From Lacisediminihabitans sp040549525 (lineage in GTDB: Bacteria; Actinomycetota; Actinomycetes; Actinomycetales; Microbacteriaceae), in assembly GCF_040549525.1 (NCBI RefSeq), contig NZ_JBEPTM010000002.1, positions 372,001 to 436,000 of the forward strand: 64,000 nucleotides of DNA, in the 5' to 3' direction. Of the stretch, positions 32,771 through 41,209 are shown one piece after another (position 1 is the first letter of the stretch; each line of letters starts with the position of its first letter). The notes beneath the pieces are model-generated. The model ran no database searches. It was given only the letters and a program-made list of their open reading frames with translations, and was not told where the DNA came from. Both the position numbers and the translations under genes were made by a program.

Positions 32771-33148
32771 ATGGCAACCAGCCTCACCATCCTCCTGCGC
32801 CTCGTCACCGCTCTCAACGACCCGGAGGAGCCCTACCGCTTCGACGTGCAGGGCGAGACGATCATCGGAACCTGGGATGTCAGGCGTGCCGTGTTCGAGG
32901 ATTTCGGCGACGCGGGCGCTGTGGACCTGGACTATCGCGTCAGAGTCCAGCTCGATGAGAAGAAGAGCACCTACACGTTCACCGAGCACAGCACCGCTGG
33001 CGGGGTCTCCGCGACAGGGGCCGCGGCCGCGCCGGTGCTCAGCCACCCGTACCCCACCAGCCGCCTCACGGACCCGCTCTTCACCTTCCTCGAGGGCAAC
33101 GGCTACTCCCGAAAGAAGGCATTCCTCAGCCGGCTGCTCCCGCGCTGA
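32771..33148 (+). CDS. Uncharacterised small protein between mscS and purL
   Basis: 125 residues: MATSLTILLRLVTALNDPEE at the N-terminus, two short beta-rich segments (RFDVQGETIIGTWDV and LDYRVRVQLDEKKSTYTFTE), an Ala-rich linker and a C-terminal helix (KKAFLSRLL). Soluble; no family recognised. The long open frame upstream of the ATG is antisense to mscS and not coding. Start ATG 32771 is 97 bases from mscS and 68 bases separate its end from purL. Confidence 0.6.
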   Translation: MATSLTILLRLVTALNDPEEPYRFDVQGETIIGTWDVRRAVFEDFGDAGAVDLDYRVRVQLDEKKSTYTFTEHSTAGGVSATGAAAAPVLSHPYPTSRLTDPLFTFLEGNGYSRKKAFLSRLLPR

Positions 33149-33167
33149 ATCACGAGGCTCGGCGCCG

Positions 33168-33180
33168 GTAGAATTGGGGC
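33168..33180 (+). promoter_or_regulatory. pur -10/initiator-like motif upstream of purL
   Basis: GTAGAATTGGGGC, with TAGAAT as a near-consensus -10, lies 37-49 bases before the purL GTG. It is the best of four related motifs before pur genes. Confidence 0.55.
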
Positions 33181-33216
33181 TTCCGGCACGCCCTCGATCC
33201 AGGAGTCTTAGCGCCC

Positions 33217-35520
33217 GTGAGCACCCCACCAGTTTCCCTCCCCGACACTGTGTCGAACGCCGCAGCCACCCCCGACAGGGAGCAGCCCTACGCGGCCCTC
33301 GGCCTCAAGCCCGACGAGTACGCGAGCATCCGTGAGATCCTCGGCCGCCGGCCCACGAGCGGTGAACTCGCCATGTACTCGGTCATGTGGAGCGAGCACT
33401 GTTCCTACAAGTCCTCGAAGATGTACCTGCGTCAGTTCGGTGACAAGACGACACCGAAGATGCGCGAGAACCTCATGGTGGGCATGGGCGAGAACGCGGG
33501 CGTCGTGGATGTCGGCCAGGGCTGGGCCGTGACCTTCAAGATCGAGAGCCACAACCATCCGTCGTACATCGAGCCGTTCCAGGGCGCGGCCACCGGCGTC
33601 GGCGGAATCGTGCGCGACATCATCTCGATGGGCGCCCGACCGGTCGCGGTGATGGATGCCCTGCGCTTCGGTGCGATCGACGACCCCGACACCGCCCGCG
33701 TCGTGCACGGTGTCGTCGCGGGCATCTCGTTCTACGGCAACTGCCTCGGACTCCCCAACATCGGTGGCGAGACCTGGTTCGACTCCGTCTACCAGGCCAA
33801 TCCGCTCGTGAACGCTCTTGCCGTCGGCGTACTGCGCCATGAAGACCTGCACCTCGCGAATGCGCGGGGCGTCGGCAACAAGGTCGTGCTGTTCGGAGCC
33901 CGCACCGGCGGGGACGGCATCGGCGGGGCATCCATCCTGGCCTCCGATTCATTTTCCGCGGGCGGTCCGACCAAGCGTCCCGCCGTGCAGGTGGGCGACC
34001 CCTTCGCCGAGAAGGTGCTCATCGAGTGCTGCCTCGAACTGTTCCAGCAGGAACTCGTCGAGGGCATCCAGGACCTCGGTGCCGCCGGCATCAGCTGCGC
34101 GACCTCGGAGCTCGCCTCCAACGGCGACGGCGGAATGTTCATCGAGCTCGAGAAGGTGCTGCTTCGGGATCCGACGCTGACCGCCGAGGAGATCCTCATG
34201 TCGGAGTCGCAGGAACGCATGATGGCGATCGTGACGCCCGAGAAACTGGAGGGATTACTCGCGGTCACCGCGAAGTGGGATGTGGAGACCTCCGTGCTCG
34301 GTGAGGTCACCGATACCGGGCGCCTCATCATCAACTGGCACGGCGAAGAGATTGTCAATGTGCTGCCACGCACGGTCGCCGTCGACGGTCCGGTGTACGA
34401 ACGCCCGGTCGCCTACCCGACCTGGATCGATGCGCTTCAGGCCGATTCCGCATCCTCGCTGCGGCGCGCCGCATCCCCCACCGAGCTTCGCGAACAGGCG
34501 ATCGCCCTGCTCGGCAGCGGCAACCTCGCCTCGAAGGACTGGATCACCAACCAGTACGACCGCTACGTGATGGGCAACACGGCACTGTCGTTCCCGGACG
34601 ACGGCGGCATGGTGCGCGTCGACGAGGAGACCGGCCTCGGATTCGCCGTCGCAACCGATGCCAACGGTCGCTATGCCTACCTCGACCCCTACCAGGGTGC
34701 GCAGCTCGCCCTGGCGGAGGCCTTCCGCAACGTGGCCGTCACCGGTGCGACCCCGGTGGCCGTCTCCGACTGCCTCAACTTCGGTTCCCCGGAGAACCCC
34801 GAGGTGATGTGGCAGTTCTCCAAGGCCGTCGAGGGACTGGCCGACGGATGCCTCGAGCTCGAGATCCCCGTCACGGGCGGCAACGTCTCGTTCTACAACC
34901 AGACCGGGGACGTGCCGATCCACCCGACTCCGGTCGTGGCGGTGCTCGGCGTTATCGACGACGTCGCCGACCGCATCCCGAGCGGCTGGCAGGACGAGGG
35001 CAACAACATCTACCTGCTCGGCACCACGCGTGACGAGCTCGACGGGTCGGCGTGGGCGGGAGTCATCCATTCCCACCTCGGCGGCCACCCCCCGATCGTC
35101 GATTTCGCCGCGGAGCAGGCGCTGGCCGGGCTCATCAAGTCGGGTTCGGAGCAGAACATCATCGCGTCCGCGCACGACCTCTCCGACGGGGGCCTCATCC
35201 AGGCCGTCTCGGAGTCCGTGCTGCGCTTCGGTGTCGGCGCCCGGCTGTGGATCACCGAACTCATGGAGCGCGACGGCGTCGACGCGACCGCCGCATTCTT
35301 CAGCGAGTCGGGCGCCCGGGCGATCGTCTCGGTTCCGCGCGAAGACGACGTGCGCTTCATCGGTCTCTGTGAGGGCCGCGGCGTGCCCGCACTGCGCGTC
35401 GGAGTGACGGATGGCACGGGCCTCGAGGTGCAGGACCAGTTCGCTCTCACCCTCGACGAGTTGCGCGCCACGCACCGCGGCACCCTCCCGGAGCACTTCG
35501 GGCCGGTCGTCGGGTACTGA
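33217..35520 (+). CDS. purL: FGAM synthase large subunit PurL (small type)
   Basis: 767 residues, the length of the PurS/PurQ-dependent type. Motifs: ELAMYSVMWSEHCSYKSSKMYL near residue 50, KIESHNHPSYIEPFQGAATGVGGI, ILMSESQERMMAIV, and AHDLSDGGLIQAVSES. It converts FGAR to FGAM with ammonia from PurQ. GTG 33217 lies downstream of AGGAG (spacing ~12). It has its own promoter-like motif because mscS separates it from purSQ. A repeat array begins about 50 bases after the stop. Confidence 0.97.
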   Translation: MSTPPVSLPDTVSNAAATPDREQPYAALGLKPDEYASIREILGRRPTSGELAMYSVMWSEHCSYKSSKMYLRQFGDKTTPKMRENLMVGMGENAGVVDVGQGWAVTFKIESHNHPSYIEPFQGAATGVGGIVRDIISMGARPVAVMDALRFGAIDDPDTARVVHGVVAGISFYGNCLGLPNIGGETWFDSVYQANPLVNALAVGVLRHEDLHLANARGVGNKVVLFGARTGGDGIGGASILASDSFSAGGPTKRPAVQVGDPFAEKVLIECCLELFQQELVEGIQDLGAAGISCATSELASNGDGGMFIELEKVLLRDPTLTAEEILMSESQERMMAIVTPEKLEGLLAVTAKWDVETSVLGEVTDTGRLIINWHGEEIVNVLPRTVAVDGPVYERPVAYPTWIDALQADSASSLRRAASPTELREQAIALLGSGNLASKDWITNQYDRYVMGNTALSFPDDGGMVRVDEETGLGFAVATDANGRYAYLDPYQGAQLALAEAFRNVAVTGATPVAVSDCLNFGSPENPEVMWQFSKAVEGLADGCLELEIPVTGGNVSFYNQTGDVPIHPTPVVAVLGVIDDVADRIPSGWQDEGNNIYLLGTTRDELDGSAWAGVIHSHLGGHPPIVDFAAEQALAGLIKSGSEQNIIASAHDLSDGGLIQAVSESVLRFGVGARLWITELMERDGVDATAAFFSESGARAIVSVPREDDVRFIGLCEGRGVPALRVGVTDGTGLEVQDQFALTLDELRATHRGTLPEHFGPVVGY

Positions 35521-35570
35521 CGGGCGCGGGTTTCCTCCCGGGGGTCTTACCGGTCGGCGGGTACTGCGCC

Positions 35571-35923
35571 GACCCGTCGGTAACGGCTGGCTGCCCCTGG
35601 CTATGCGACAGTTCCTGACGGAGGGCCACCTCGTGCGGAGCTCCCCAGACCCGGAGTTCCCCAGACCCGGAGCTCCGCCGACCCGGCACATATCGTCGGC
35701 AGCCGATGCCCTCGGGACCGTTTGCGAAGGATCGGTCCCTCGTGGGGAGCTCCCCAGACCCGGAGCTCCGCCGACCCGGCACAAATCGTCGGCAGCCGAT
35801 GCCCTCGGGACCGTTTGCGACGGATCGGTCCCTCCGGAGGACTTCGCCTCTCCCCGAAGCGTGGTCGACCCGGCACAAATCGTCGGGAGCCTATGACTTC
35901 GGGACCATTTGCGACGACTGGCC
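35571..35923. repeat. Tandem-repeat array upstream of the endonuclease-like gene (about 93-bp period)
   Basis: Three units of 93-94 bp start at 35681, 35774 and 35868; the first two are nearly identical over 60 bp (CACAAATCGTCGGCAGCCG... to ...GGATCGGTCCCT). Each of the first two contains a perfect 7-bp stem GGGACCG/CGGTCCC (35714-35739, 35807-35832). Before them, 35571-35624 matches the other array's unit type at about 36 of 54 positions, including CGACAGTT and GACGGA. This fills most of the 485-bp gene-free space between purL and 36006. Confidence 0.85.
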
Positions 35924-36005
35924 GGCGGCGAGGCTCCTCCTCCACCGGTAGCCACTGGGGCGACTATCCCCCGATCTCCGTGACCCGAGCCTAGAGTGGA
36001 GCGGC

Positions 36006-36932
36006 ATGGCGCACCGTGGTCGGATGCGCCGCAATCATCCGCTCCCTCCGGCCCTCGCCTCTCGACCGTTCACCGTCGGGGAGGCCGCAGAACTCGGTGT
36101 CGGAGCTGGACGGCTTCGAGGCGGCGACCTCCGGCGGCCATTCCATGGCATCCGGATGTCTCGAAGCCTCGCCGCGGACGTCGCCGATCTCGCCGCCGCG
36201 TACGCCACCCGGATGCCGCCCGACCAGTACTTCAGTCACTGGACTGCCGCGGTGCTGCTCGGCTTGCGGCTGCCCGAGGGCCGGGTGCCGACATCGCTCG
36301 ATGTCTCGGTTCCGTCGCCACGCCGAGCGCCGCGGCTTCGCGGCGTGCGCGGCCATGAACAGTTGCCGAGCGCGCGCACCCGCACCCTTCCGAGCGGTCT
36401 TCGGGTGAGCGATCCGGTCGAGACCTGGTGCCACCTTGCTGCCGAGCTCTCCCTCGATGAGCTGATCATCATGGGCGACGGACTAGTGAGCCGGCAGGCC
36501 CCGCTGGCGAGCCTTTCGGAGCTCACCGCCGCGGTTGCCGGATGGGGCGCCAGGCGCGGAGCTCACCTGCTTCGTCGAGCGTTGCCCGAGATTCGGTGCC
36601 GAACCGACTCGGCGCGCGAGACCATCCTGCGTCTCCTGATCGTGCGGGCAGGGCTGCCGGAGCCGGAGGTGAATCTCGTGATCTGCAACAGTTTCGGCGT
36701 GGTGATCGGGCTCGGCGACCTGGGGTACCAGAAGTATCGGGTGCTGCTCGAGTACGACGGCGGGCAGCATCGCGCGGACGAGCGCCAATTCCACATCGAC
36801 ATCGCCCGCCTCGACGCCTTCATGGAGGAAAAGTGGCGGGTGATCCGCGTCAACAAGAGCCTGATGCGGCAGCGCGCAACCCTGCTCGACAAGGTACGCA
36901 CGGCGCTGGAGGCGGCCGGGTGGGCGGGGTGA
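36006..36932 (+). CDS. AbiEi-like/DUF559-like protein with PD-(D/E)XK endonuclease fold
   Basis: 308 residues. The N-terminal ~65 residues are winged-helix-like (FTVGEAAELGVGAGRLRGGDLRRPFHGIRM), as in AbiEi-type proteins. The middle has VSDPVETWCHLAAELSLDELIIMGD. The C-terminal ~110 residues resemble very-short-patch-repair/DUF559 nucleases: GLGDLGYQKYRVLLEYDGGQH (candidate catalytic Asp and Glu), then RQFHIDIARLDAFMEEKWRVIRV. GGAG is five bases before ATG 36006. It stands alone, with related tandem-repeat arrays on both sides. Similar proteins are common and multi-copy in Microbacteriaceae; function is unproven. Confidence 0.7.
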   Translation: MAHRGRMRRNHPLPPALASRPFTVGEAAELGVGAGRLRGGDLRRPFHGIRMSRSLAADVADLAAAYATRMPPDQYFSHWTAAVLLGLRLPEGRVPTSLDVSVPSPRRAPRLRGVRGHEQLPSARTRTLPSGLRVSDPVETWCHLAAELSLDELIIMGDGLVSRQAPLASLSELTAAVAGWGARRGAHLLRRALPEIRCRTDSARETILRLLIVRAGLPEPEVNLVICNSFGVVIGLGDLGYQKYRVLLEYDGGQHRADERQFHIDIARLDAFMEEKWRVIRVNKSLMRQRATLLDKVRTALEAAGWAG

Positions 36933-36946
36933 GTGGGACGGCAGCC

Positions 36947-37352
36947 GAACCGTCACACATCGTCGGCAGCGCCGGGTCAAGCGACCGTTCTTGACGGATC
37001 ACCGCCGGGGGCGGAGAGCTAGGTCGACGGCACAGCAGGGTGGTGCGGGCGAACCGTCACCAACCGCTGGCAACCTCCGCCCAGACGACAGTTTGCGACG
37101 GATCACCGCCGGGGATCAGGGCCAGCCCGGCGGCCTCCGCAGCACCACGGCACCACAGGCGAACCGCCACTAACCGCTCGCAACCCCCGCCCAGACGACA
37201 GTTCGTGACGGATCACCGCCGGGGGCGGGAAGCCAGGCCGACGGCACAGAAGGGCGCCACAGGCGAACCGTCACACACCGCTGGCAACCCCCGCCCAGAC
37301 GACAGTTTGCGACGGATCACCCCCGGGGATCAGGGCCAGCCCCGCCGAGCTC
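36947..37352. repeat. Tandem-repeat array downstream of the endonuclease-like gene (104/110-bp units)
   Basis: Four units start at 36947, 37051, 37161 and 37265, each opening with GAACCG(T/C)CAC and containing GACAGTTTGCGACGGATCAC or a variant. Units 1 and 3 share one tail (GGGGGCGG...GACGGCACAG), units 2 and 4 another (GGGGATCAGGGCCAGCCC), giving a 214-bp higher-order repeat. Unit 1 also carries CACACATCGTCGGCAGC and GACCGTT at the same spacing as the upstream array. It fills the 420-bp gap up to the SDR stop codon. Confidence 0.88.
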
Positions 37353-38270
37353 CTAGACCCCGAACGTCTGCCCGACGAGCTTCTCCGACGCGGTCCAGAG
37401 GGCTGCCCCGAAGGCCGCGTTGCTGCTGGATGCGACGGGCTTCTGCAGCACGGGAGGGCCGCTGAACCCGCCACGCGGGCCCCAGTACTGGCCGCCGACG
37501 GCATCCGGATCGGTCGCCGCACGAACAGCGGACCAGGCCGCCCGGTCCTTTCCGCCGCCGATGAAGGGGAAGACCCGGGCGAACAGGCGGCCGCCCGCCG
37601 AGGGATTCGTCACGCCGGCACGGAGCGGGCTGAGGCCGTCGATGCCGCTGCCCGGATGCGCCACGAGCGAGGTGACGGATCCGCGGGCGGCGCGCAGCCG
37701 GCGGTCGAGCTCGAACCCGAAGGACTGGGTCGCGTGCTTGGACTGGCCGTAGGCCGCGAACGGCGCAAAGGAGGAAGAGCTCTGGAGGTCGGTGAGGTGC
37801 GCTGTGGTCAGGCGGGTCGCACCGCTCCCCATGGTCACCACGCGTGCGCCGGGGGTCGCCGCGAGGGTGGGGTAGAGCAGTGCGGTGAGCAGGAAATGCC
37901 CGAGGTGGTTGGTGCCGAACATCACCTCGTTGCCGTCCACGGTGGTCTCTCGCTTCTTGCTTGGCATGATCGAGCCGGCGTTCTCGATGATCGCGTCGAT
38001 GCGGCGTCCCGTCAGTGCTGCCGCGGCGGAACGCACCGAGGCGTAGGAGGAGAGGTCGAGCGCCACGTGCTCGAGCTGCGCCTCGGGGGTGCGCGCGTGG
38101 ATTGCGGCGATGGCGGCATCCGCCTTGGCAGCGCTGCGGCACGCGATGATGACGTGCCCGCCGGCTGCCGCGAGCTGTTCACTGATGAAGTAGCCGATTC
38201 CGGCGTTGCCCCCGGTCACGACGAAGGTCTTGCCGGCCTGTGAGGGGATGGACCGCGGATCCCAGCTCAT
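37353..38270 (-). CDS. Short-chain dehydrogenase/reductase (SDR)
   Basis: 305 residues with cofactor motif VTGGNAGIGYFISEQLA (TGxxxGIG), DLSSYASVRSA, IENAGS and catalytic YGQSK (YxxxK, about residue 174). The general layout resembles the WW-oxidoreductase/protochlorophyllide-reductase-like SDRs. The substrate is unknown. It overlaps the chorismate mutase gene by four bases (ATGA), so the two are co-translated. The stop codon borders the repeat array. Confidence 0.88.
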   Translation of the reverse strand: MSWDPRSIPSQAGKTFVVTGGNAGIGYFISEQLAAAGGHVIIACRSAAKADAAIAAIHARTPEAQLEHVALDLSSYASVRSAAAALTGRRIDAIIENAGSIMPSKKRETTVDGNEVMFGTNHLGHFLLTALLYPTLAATPGARVVTMGSGATRLTTAHLTDLQSSSSFAPFAAYGQSKHATQSFGFELDRRLRAARGSVTSLVAHPGSGIDGLSPLRAGVTNPSAGGRLFARVFPFIGGGKDRAAWSAVRAATDPDAVGGQYWGPRGGFSGPPVLQKPVASSSNAAFGAALWTASEKLVGQTFGV

Positions 38271-38587
38271 TCGGAGTGCGTGGCGATCGTGCCGGTGCTG
38301 GCGATCTGCTCGTGCTGGTGGATGACCTCCGCGATGATGAAGTTGAGGAACTTCTCGCCGAACGCGGGGTCGAGGTGCGACTCGGATGCCAGCGCCTTCA
38401 GCTTGGTGATCTGCTCCAGTTCCCGGCTCGGGTCGGCCGCCGGCAGACCGCTGGACGCCTTGAGGCGCCCCACCTGCTGGGTGAACTTGAAACGCTCGGC
38501 GAGGAGGTGCACGAGGGCGGCATCGACATTGTCGATGCTCTGACGGAGGCTCAGGAGTTGGGCGGCGGAATCGAGAGAGTCGGGCAT
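38267..38587 (-). CDS. Chorismate mutase, AroQ type
   Basis: 106 residues. Helix 1 holds LRQSIDNVDAALVHLLAERFKFTQQVGRLK, with the active-site Arg and Lys positions, followed by P-S-R-E-x-E-Q and the C-terminal helix. It converts chorismate to prephenate for Phe/Tyr synthesis. The length is that of monofunctional actinobacterial enzymes, which are often partnered with AroG. Coupled to the SDR gene downstream. Confidence 0.87.
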   Translation of the reverse strand: MPDSLDSAAQLLSLRQSIDNVDAALVHLLAERFKFTQQVGRLKASSGLPAADPSRELEQITKLKALASESHLDPAFGEKFLNFIIAEVIHQHEQIASTGTIATHSE

Positions 38588-38634
38588 GTTTCGAGGCTAC
38601 CGGGCGTGAGTCGCGATGTGCGCGCTCGCAGGCG

Positions 38635-39054
38635 CTACGCGACCAACGTCAGAGTCACCTCGATGTTGCCTCGGGTGGCGTTGGAGTACGGGCAGACGCG
38701 GTGGGCGGCATCCGCGAGTTCCTGCTGGCGGTCCGCAGGCACGTGCGGGGTGTAGATGTCGAGCTCCACGGCGAGGCCGAATCCGCCTTCCCCGTTGCTG
38801 CCGATGCCGACGCTCGCCGAGACCGAGGAGTCGGAGGTGTCGAGCTCCAGCGAACGCCCCACGACGTGGAGGGCGCTGAGGAAGCAGGCGGAGAATCCCG
38901 CCGCGAAGAGTTGCTCCGGGTTGGTGCCCTCACCGCTGCCGCCGAGTTCCTTCGGCGGACGCGTGTCGAAGTCGAGACGGTCGTCCTCCGAGCGGACGTG
39001 GCCGTCGCGGCCGCCTCCGGTGGCATGGGCGATGGCGGTGTAAGAGATTTCCAT
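38635..39054 (-). CDS. Organic hydroperoxide reductase, Ohr type
   Basis: 139 residues. The peroxidatic and resolving cysteines are in FAAGFSACFLSAL (about 56) and RVCPYSNATRGN (about 122). The conserved TNPEQLFAAG segment and N-terminal YTAIAHATGGGRDG are as in Ohr. It reduces organic peroxides with dihydrolipoyl or thiol donors. Start ATG 39054. No OhrR gene is adjacent. Confidence 0.9.
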   Translation of the reverse strand: MEISYTAIAHATGGGRDGHVRSEDDRLDFDTRPPKELGGSGEGTNPEQLFAAGFSACFLSALHVVGRSLELDTSDSSVSASVGIGSNGEGGFGLAVELDIYTPHVPADRQQELADAAHRVCPYSNATRGNIEVTLTLVA

Positions 39055-39100
39055 GGGGCAAGCCGACCATCCCCGTCTGGGCGTTGGCCGAGTGCGGCCC

Positions 39101-39748
39101 CTACGTGGTGGAGCGAGTGCGGAAGAGCACTGGGCGGTCGCCGTGGCCCTCCAGGCGCTGCTCGAGCCCGGAGCGCACGCGGGGCCAGTCATCCAGGATG
39201 ATCGAGAAGACCGCGCTGTCGCGCCAGCTTCCGTCCGCCCGCGGAAGGTCCCGGCGCACGATGCCTTCGAAGGTGGCGCCGATGCCAGCGATCGCGGCGC
39301 GGGACCGTTCGTTGAGAGCATCCGCCTGGATCTTGACGCGACCGAAGCCGTGATCGAAGGCCAGTCCGAGCAGCAGCAGCTTCGCTTCCGCGTTCACGGC
39401 GGTGCCCCAGACGCGCGGGTCGTACGCGGTCCAGCCGATATGGGTGGCTTCACGCAGGGGCTCGAAATCGGCGAGGGTCGTGGTGCCGACGAGCTCACCG
39501 TCGTGAGGTCCGCCGACGAGGAACACGGCGTAGGGATTGCAGTCGTCCCAGCGGAAGTAGCTCTCCGCCCACTCGGTGAAACCCGCCTCGGTGTCGCGGT
39601 ATCCGGCCAGACCGCCGCCGTATCCCCCGGCGAAGACAACCGGATGCCCAATCGCCAGGAACAGTGCGGGCAGATGCTCCCGGCGCAGAGGTTCGAGACG
39701 AACGAATCGTCCGCCGATCACGCTGGGCACAGGACGGGTCGCAGTCAC
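39101..39748 (-). CDS. GNAT-family acetyltransferase (RimJ/RimL-like)
   Basis: 215 residues. GRFVRLEPLRREHLPALF at the N-terminus and EATHIGWTAYDPRVWGTAVNAEAKLLLLGLAFD, NERSRAAIAGIGATFEG are typical of the RimJ/L-type (Acetyltransf_3) group acting on protein N-termini or small amines. Start GTG 39748 is assumed; longer in-frame starts would overlap the divergent gene at 39821. Confidence 0.83.
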   Translation of the reverse strand: MTATRPVPSVIGGRFVRLEPLRREHLPALFLAIGHPVVFAGGYGGGLAGYRDTEAGFTEWAESYFRWDDCNPYAVFLVGGPHDGELVGTTTLADFEPLREATHIGWTAYDPRVWGTAVNAEAKLLLLGLAFDHGFGRVKIQADALNERSRAAIAGIGATFEGIVRRDLPRADGSWRDSAVFSIILDDWPRVRSGLEQRLEGHGDRPVLFRTRSTT

Positions 39749-39820
39749 ACCACACAGTCTGGCAGGAGGTGCCCGCCCGGCGCGGCCGTGACGGCTCCGC
39801 GTAGGTGAATAATTGCAGGC

Positions 39821-40429
39821 GTGATCAACACCGCACTCTTTCTCGGTTCCGCCGATGCGTTCGTGCGTCTGCTCGGTGAGGTGCGGGACGACCAGTGGTC
39901 CGCGCCAGGACTCGGAGCATGGACGGTGCGCAGCCTCGCCGGACATACCGCCCGCGCCATCCTCACCGTGGAGAACTACCTGCTCCAGGACGAGCCGGGC
40001 GACGTGACCATTGCCACGGCCGAGGCGTATTACACCTCCGCCTACCTCACCTTCACGGATGACGCGGCCGTCGCCGCCCGGGGAGTCGAGGCCGGCGAGT
40101 GGCTGGGTGAGAATCCGGTTGCGCAGGTCTCCGCGGCATTGGCGCGGGTCGGTGCGGCGATCGAATCCCAGCCGTCGAATCGCATCGTGTCGATCGGGGG
40201 GATGGGAATCCGCCTGCCCGAGTACCTGCGAACGCGCGTGTTCGAGCTCGTGGTCCACACGATCGACCTCTCCCGGGCATCCGGTATCCCCCATGGCCTG
40301 CCCGAGGCCGCGGTGGAGGATGCCGTGAAGCTCGCGGCTGCGGTGGCCACCCGGCGCGGATCGGGTGAGGACGTGCTCCTCGCGCTCACCGGTCGCAGTG
40401 CTCTGCCGGAGTACTTCAGCGTCGTCTGA
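39821..40429 (+). CDS. Mycothiol-dependent maleylpyruvate isomerase-type (DinB-like) protein
   Basis: 202 residues, four-helix bundle: VRDDQWSAPGLGAWTVRSLAGHTARAI (metal His at GHT), VENYLLQ and RVFELVVHTIDLSRASG (HxxD-type). This is the MDMPI N-terminal/TIGR03083-like family, metal-dependent mycothiol-using enzymes of actinobacteria. The exact substrate is unknown. Start GTG 39821. It is convergent with the SGNH-like gene (24 bases). Confidence 0.8.
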   Translation: MINTALFLGSADAFVRLLGEVRDDQWSAPGLGAWTVRSLAGHTARAILTVENYLLQDEPGDVTIATAEAYYTSAYLTFTDDAAVAARGVEAGEWLGENPVAQVSAALARVGAAIESQPSNRIVSIGGMGIRLPEYLRTRVFELVVHTIDLSRASGIPHGLPEAAVEDAVKLAAAVATRRGSGEDVLLALTGRSALPEYFSVV

Positions 40430-40453
40430 GCGAGGAACCTACGGGTCGGGTCG

Positions 40454-41206
40454 TCAGCGCAGGTGCTGCGAGGCAACGGACGCCAGAAATGCGCCCCAGC
40501 GGCGATAGAGCCCCGGGTAGCTGAAGGCACCGTCGACGAAGTCCGATTTCTCGATCGCGGGCATGGCCACCAGGTGGGTCTTCGACGAGCGGGCACACGC
40601 GGCTTCCGCGATGGCGGTGAACCGCACGGCGTCGTCGTCGAGGATGCGGCTCGCCAGGCGCCCGACCTGCACGTAGCCCGAAACGCGAGGGATTTCGGTC
40701 ACCAGCACCAGGGCACGCGGCGAAGTCTTTTCGGCCAGGAAGGCGATCAGGCGCTCGAGCTCGAGACGCCACAGTCGCACAGAGGAGAAGGAGAGCACGT
40801 CCATCGTGCCCGGCGAGAGCACAACGAAATCGAAACTCCCCAGCCCGTCGAGTGCGTGGATCGTGGCCGAGGTCGAAGCGAGGCGCGGCCGAGCGGTGGC
40901 GATGCTCTCCCATTCGACCCCGCGACCGGTCGCCTTCGCGAGGTTTTTGGCGAACTGGTGCGCAACGCCGAGTTCGTAGCTGCGCACGCCGACGGAAGAG
41001 CCACTTAGCCCTCCGACGACGAGAATGTGGAGCGGGCGCGGACCTTCGATGAGCCCGTGCGGGGCGTCGTCCGGCACGCCAGCGGCCATCTGGGTCGGCG
41101 CGCCGGCCACGTAGTTGAAGGCGATGAGCGGGCGGACCACACGGAGGCACGCACGGATCACACTCCGGCCCAGCGGTGGCCGTTGGATCGTCGCCGCCTC
41201 GGTCAC
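40454..41206 (-). CDS. SGNH-fold hydrolase-like protein with altered nucleophile block
   Basis: 250 residues. The fold follows SGNH spacing: LHILVVGGLSGSSVGVRSYELG (where GDS is expected), WESIATARPRLAS, FDFVVLSPGTMDVLSF (block III normally GxND), and a C-terminal AFSYPGLYRRWG where DxxHP is expected. Block I lacks Asp and block III lacks Asn, so it may be inactive or use other residues. It starts (GTG 41206) 3 bases after the purA stop and is co-transcribed with purA. Confidence 0.65.
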   Translation of the reverse strand: MTEAATIQRPPLGRSVIRACLRVVRPLIAFNYVAGAPTQMAAGVPDDAPHGLIEGPRPLHILVVGGLSGSSVGVRSYELGVAHQFAKNLAKATGRGVEWESIATARPRLASTSATIHALDGLGSFDFVVLSPGTMDVLSFSSVRLWRLELERLIAFLAEKTSPRALVLVTEIPRVSGYVQVGRLASRILDDDAVRFTAIAEAACARSSKTHLVAMPAIEKSDFVDGAFSYPGLYRRWGAFLASVASQHLR

Positions 41207-41209
41207 CGG

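Noticed and set aside
31529..33229. 566-codon minus-strand frame over mscS, a spacer and a + strand gene
   Set aside because: It is an alternative frame of mscS extended through unrelated DNA; Arg/Gly/Ala-rich, no motif.
34255..35955. 566-codon minus-strand frame over the purL end and repeat array
   Set aside because: Its N-terminal repeats are only translated array units and the rest is antisense to purL.
35571..37352. Repeat arrays considered as a CRISPR array
   Set aside because: Units of 93-110 bp are repeated along their whole length, with no short repeats separated by unique spacers, and no cas genes are present.
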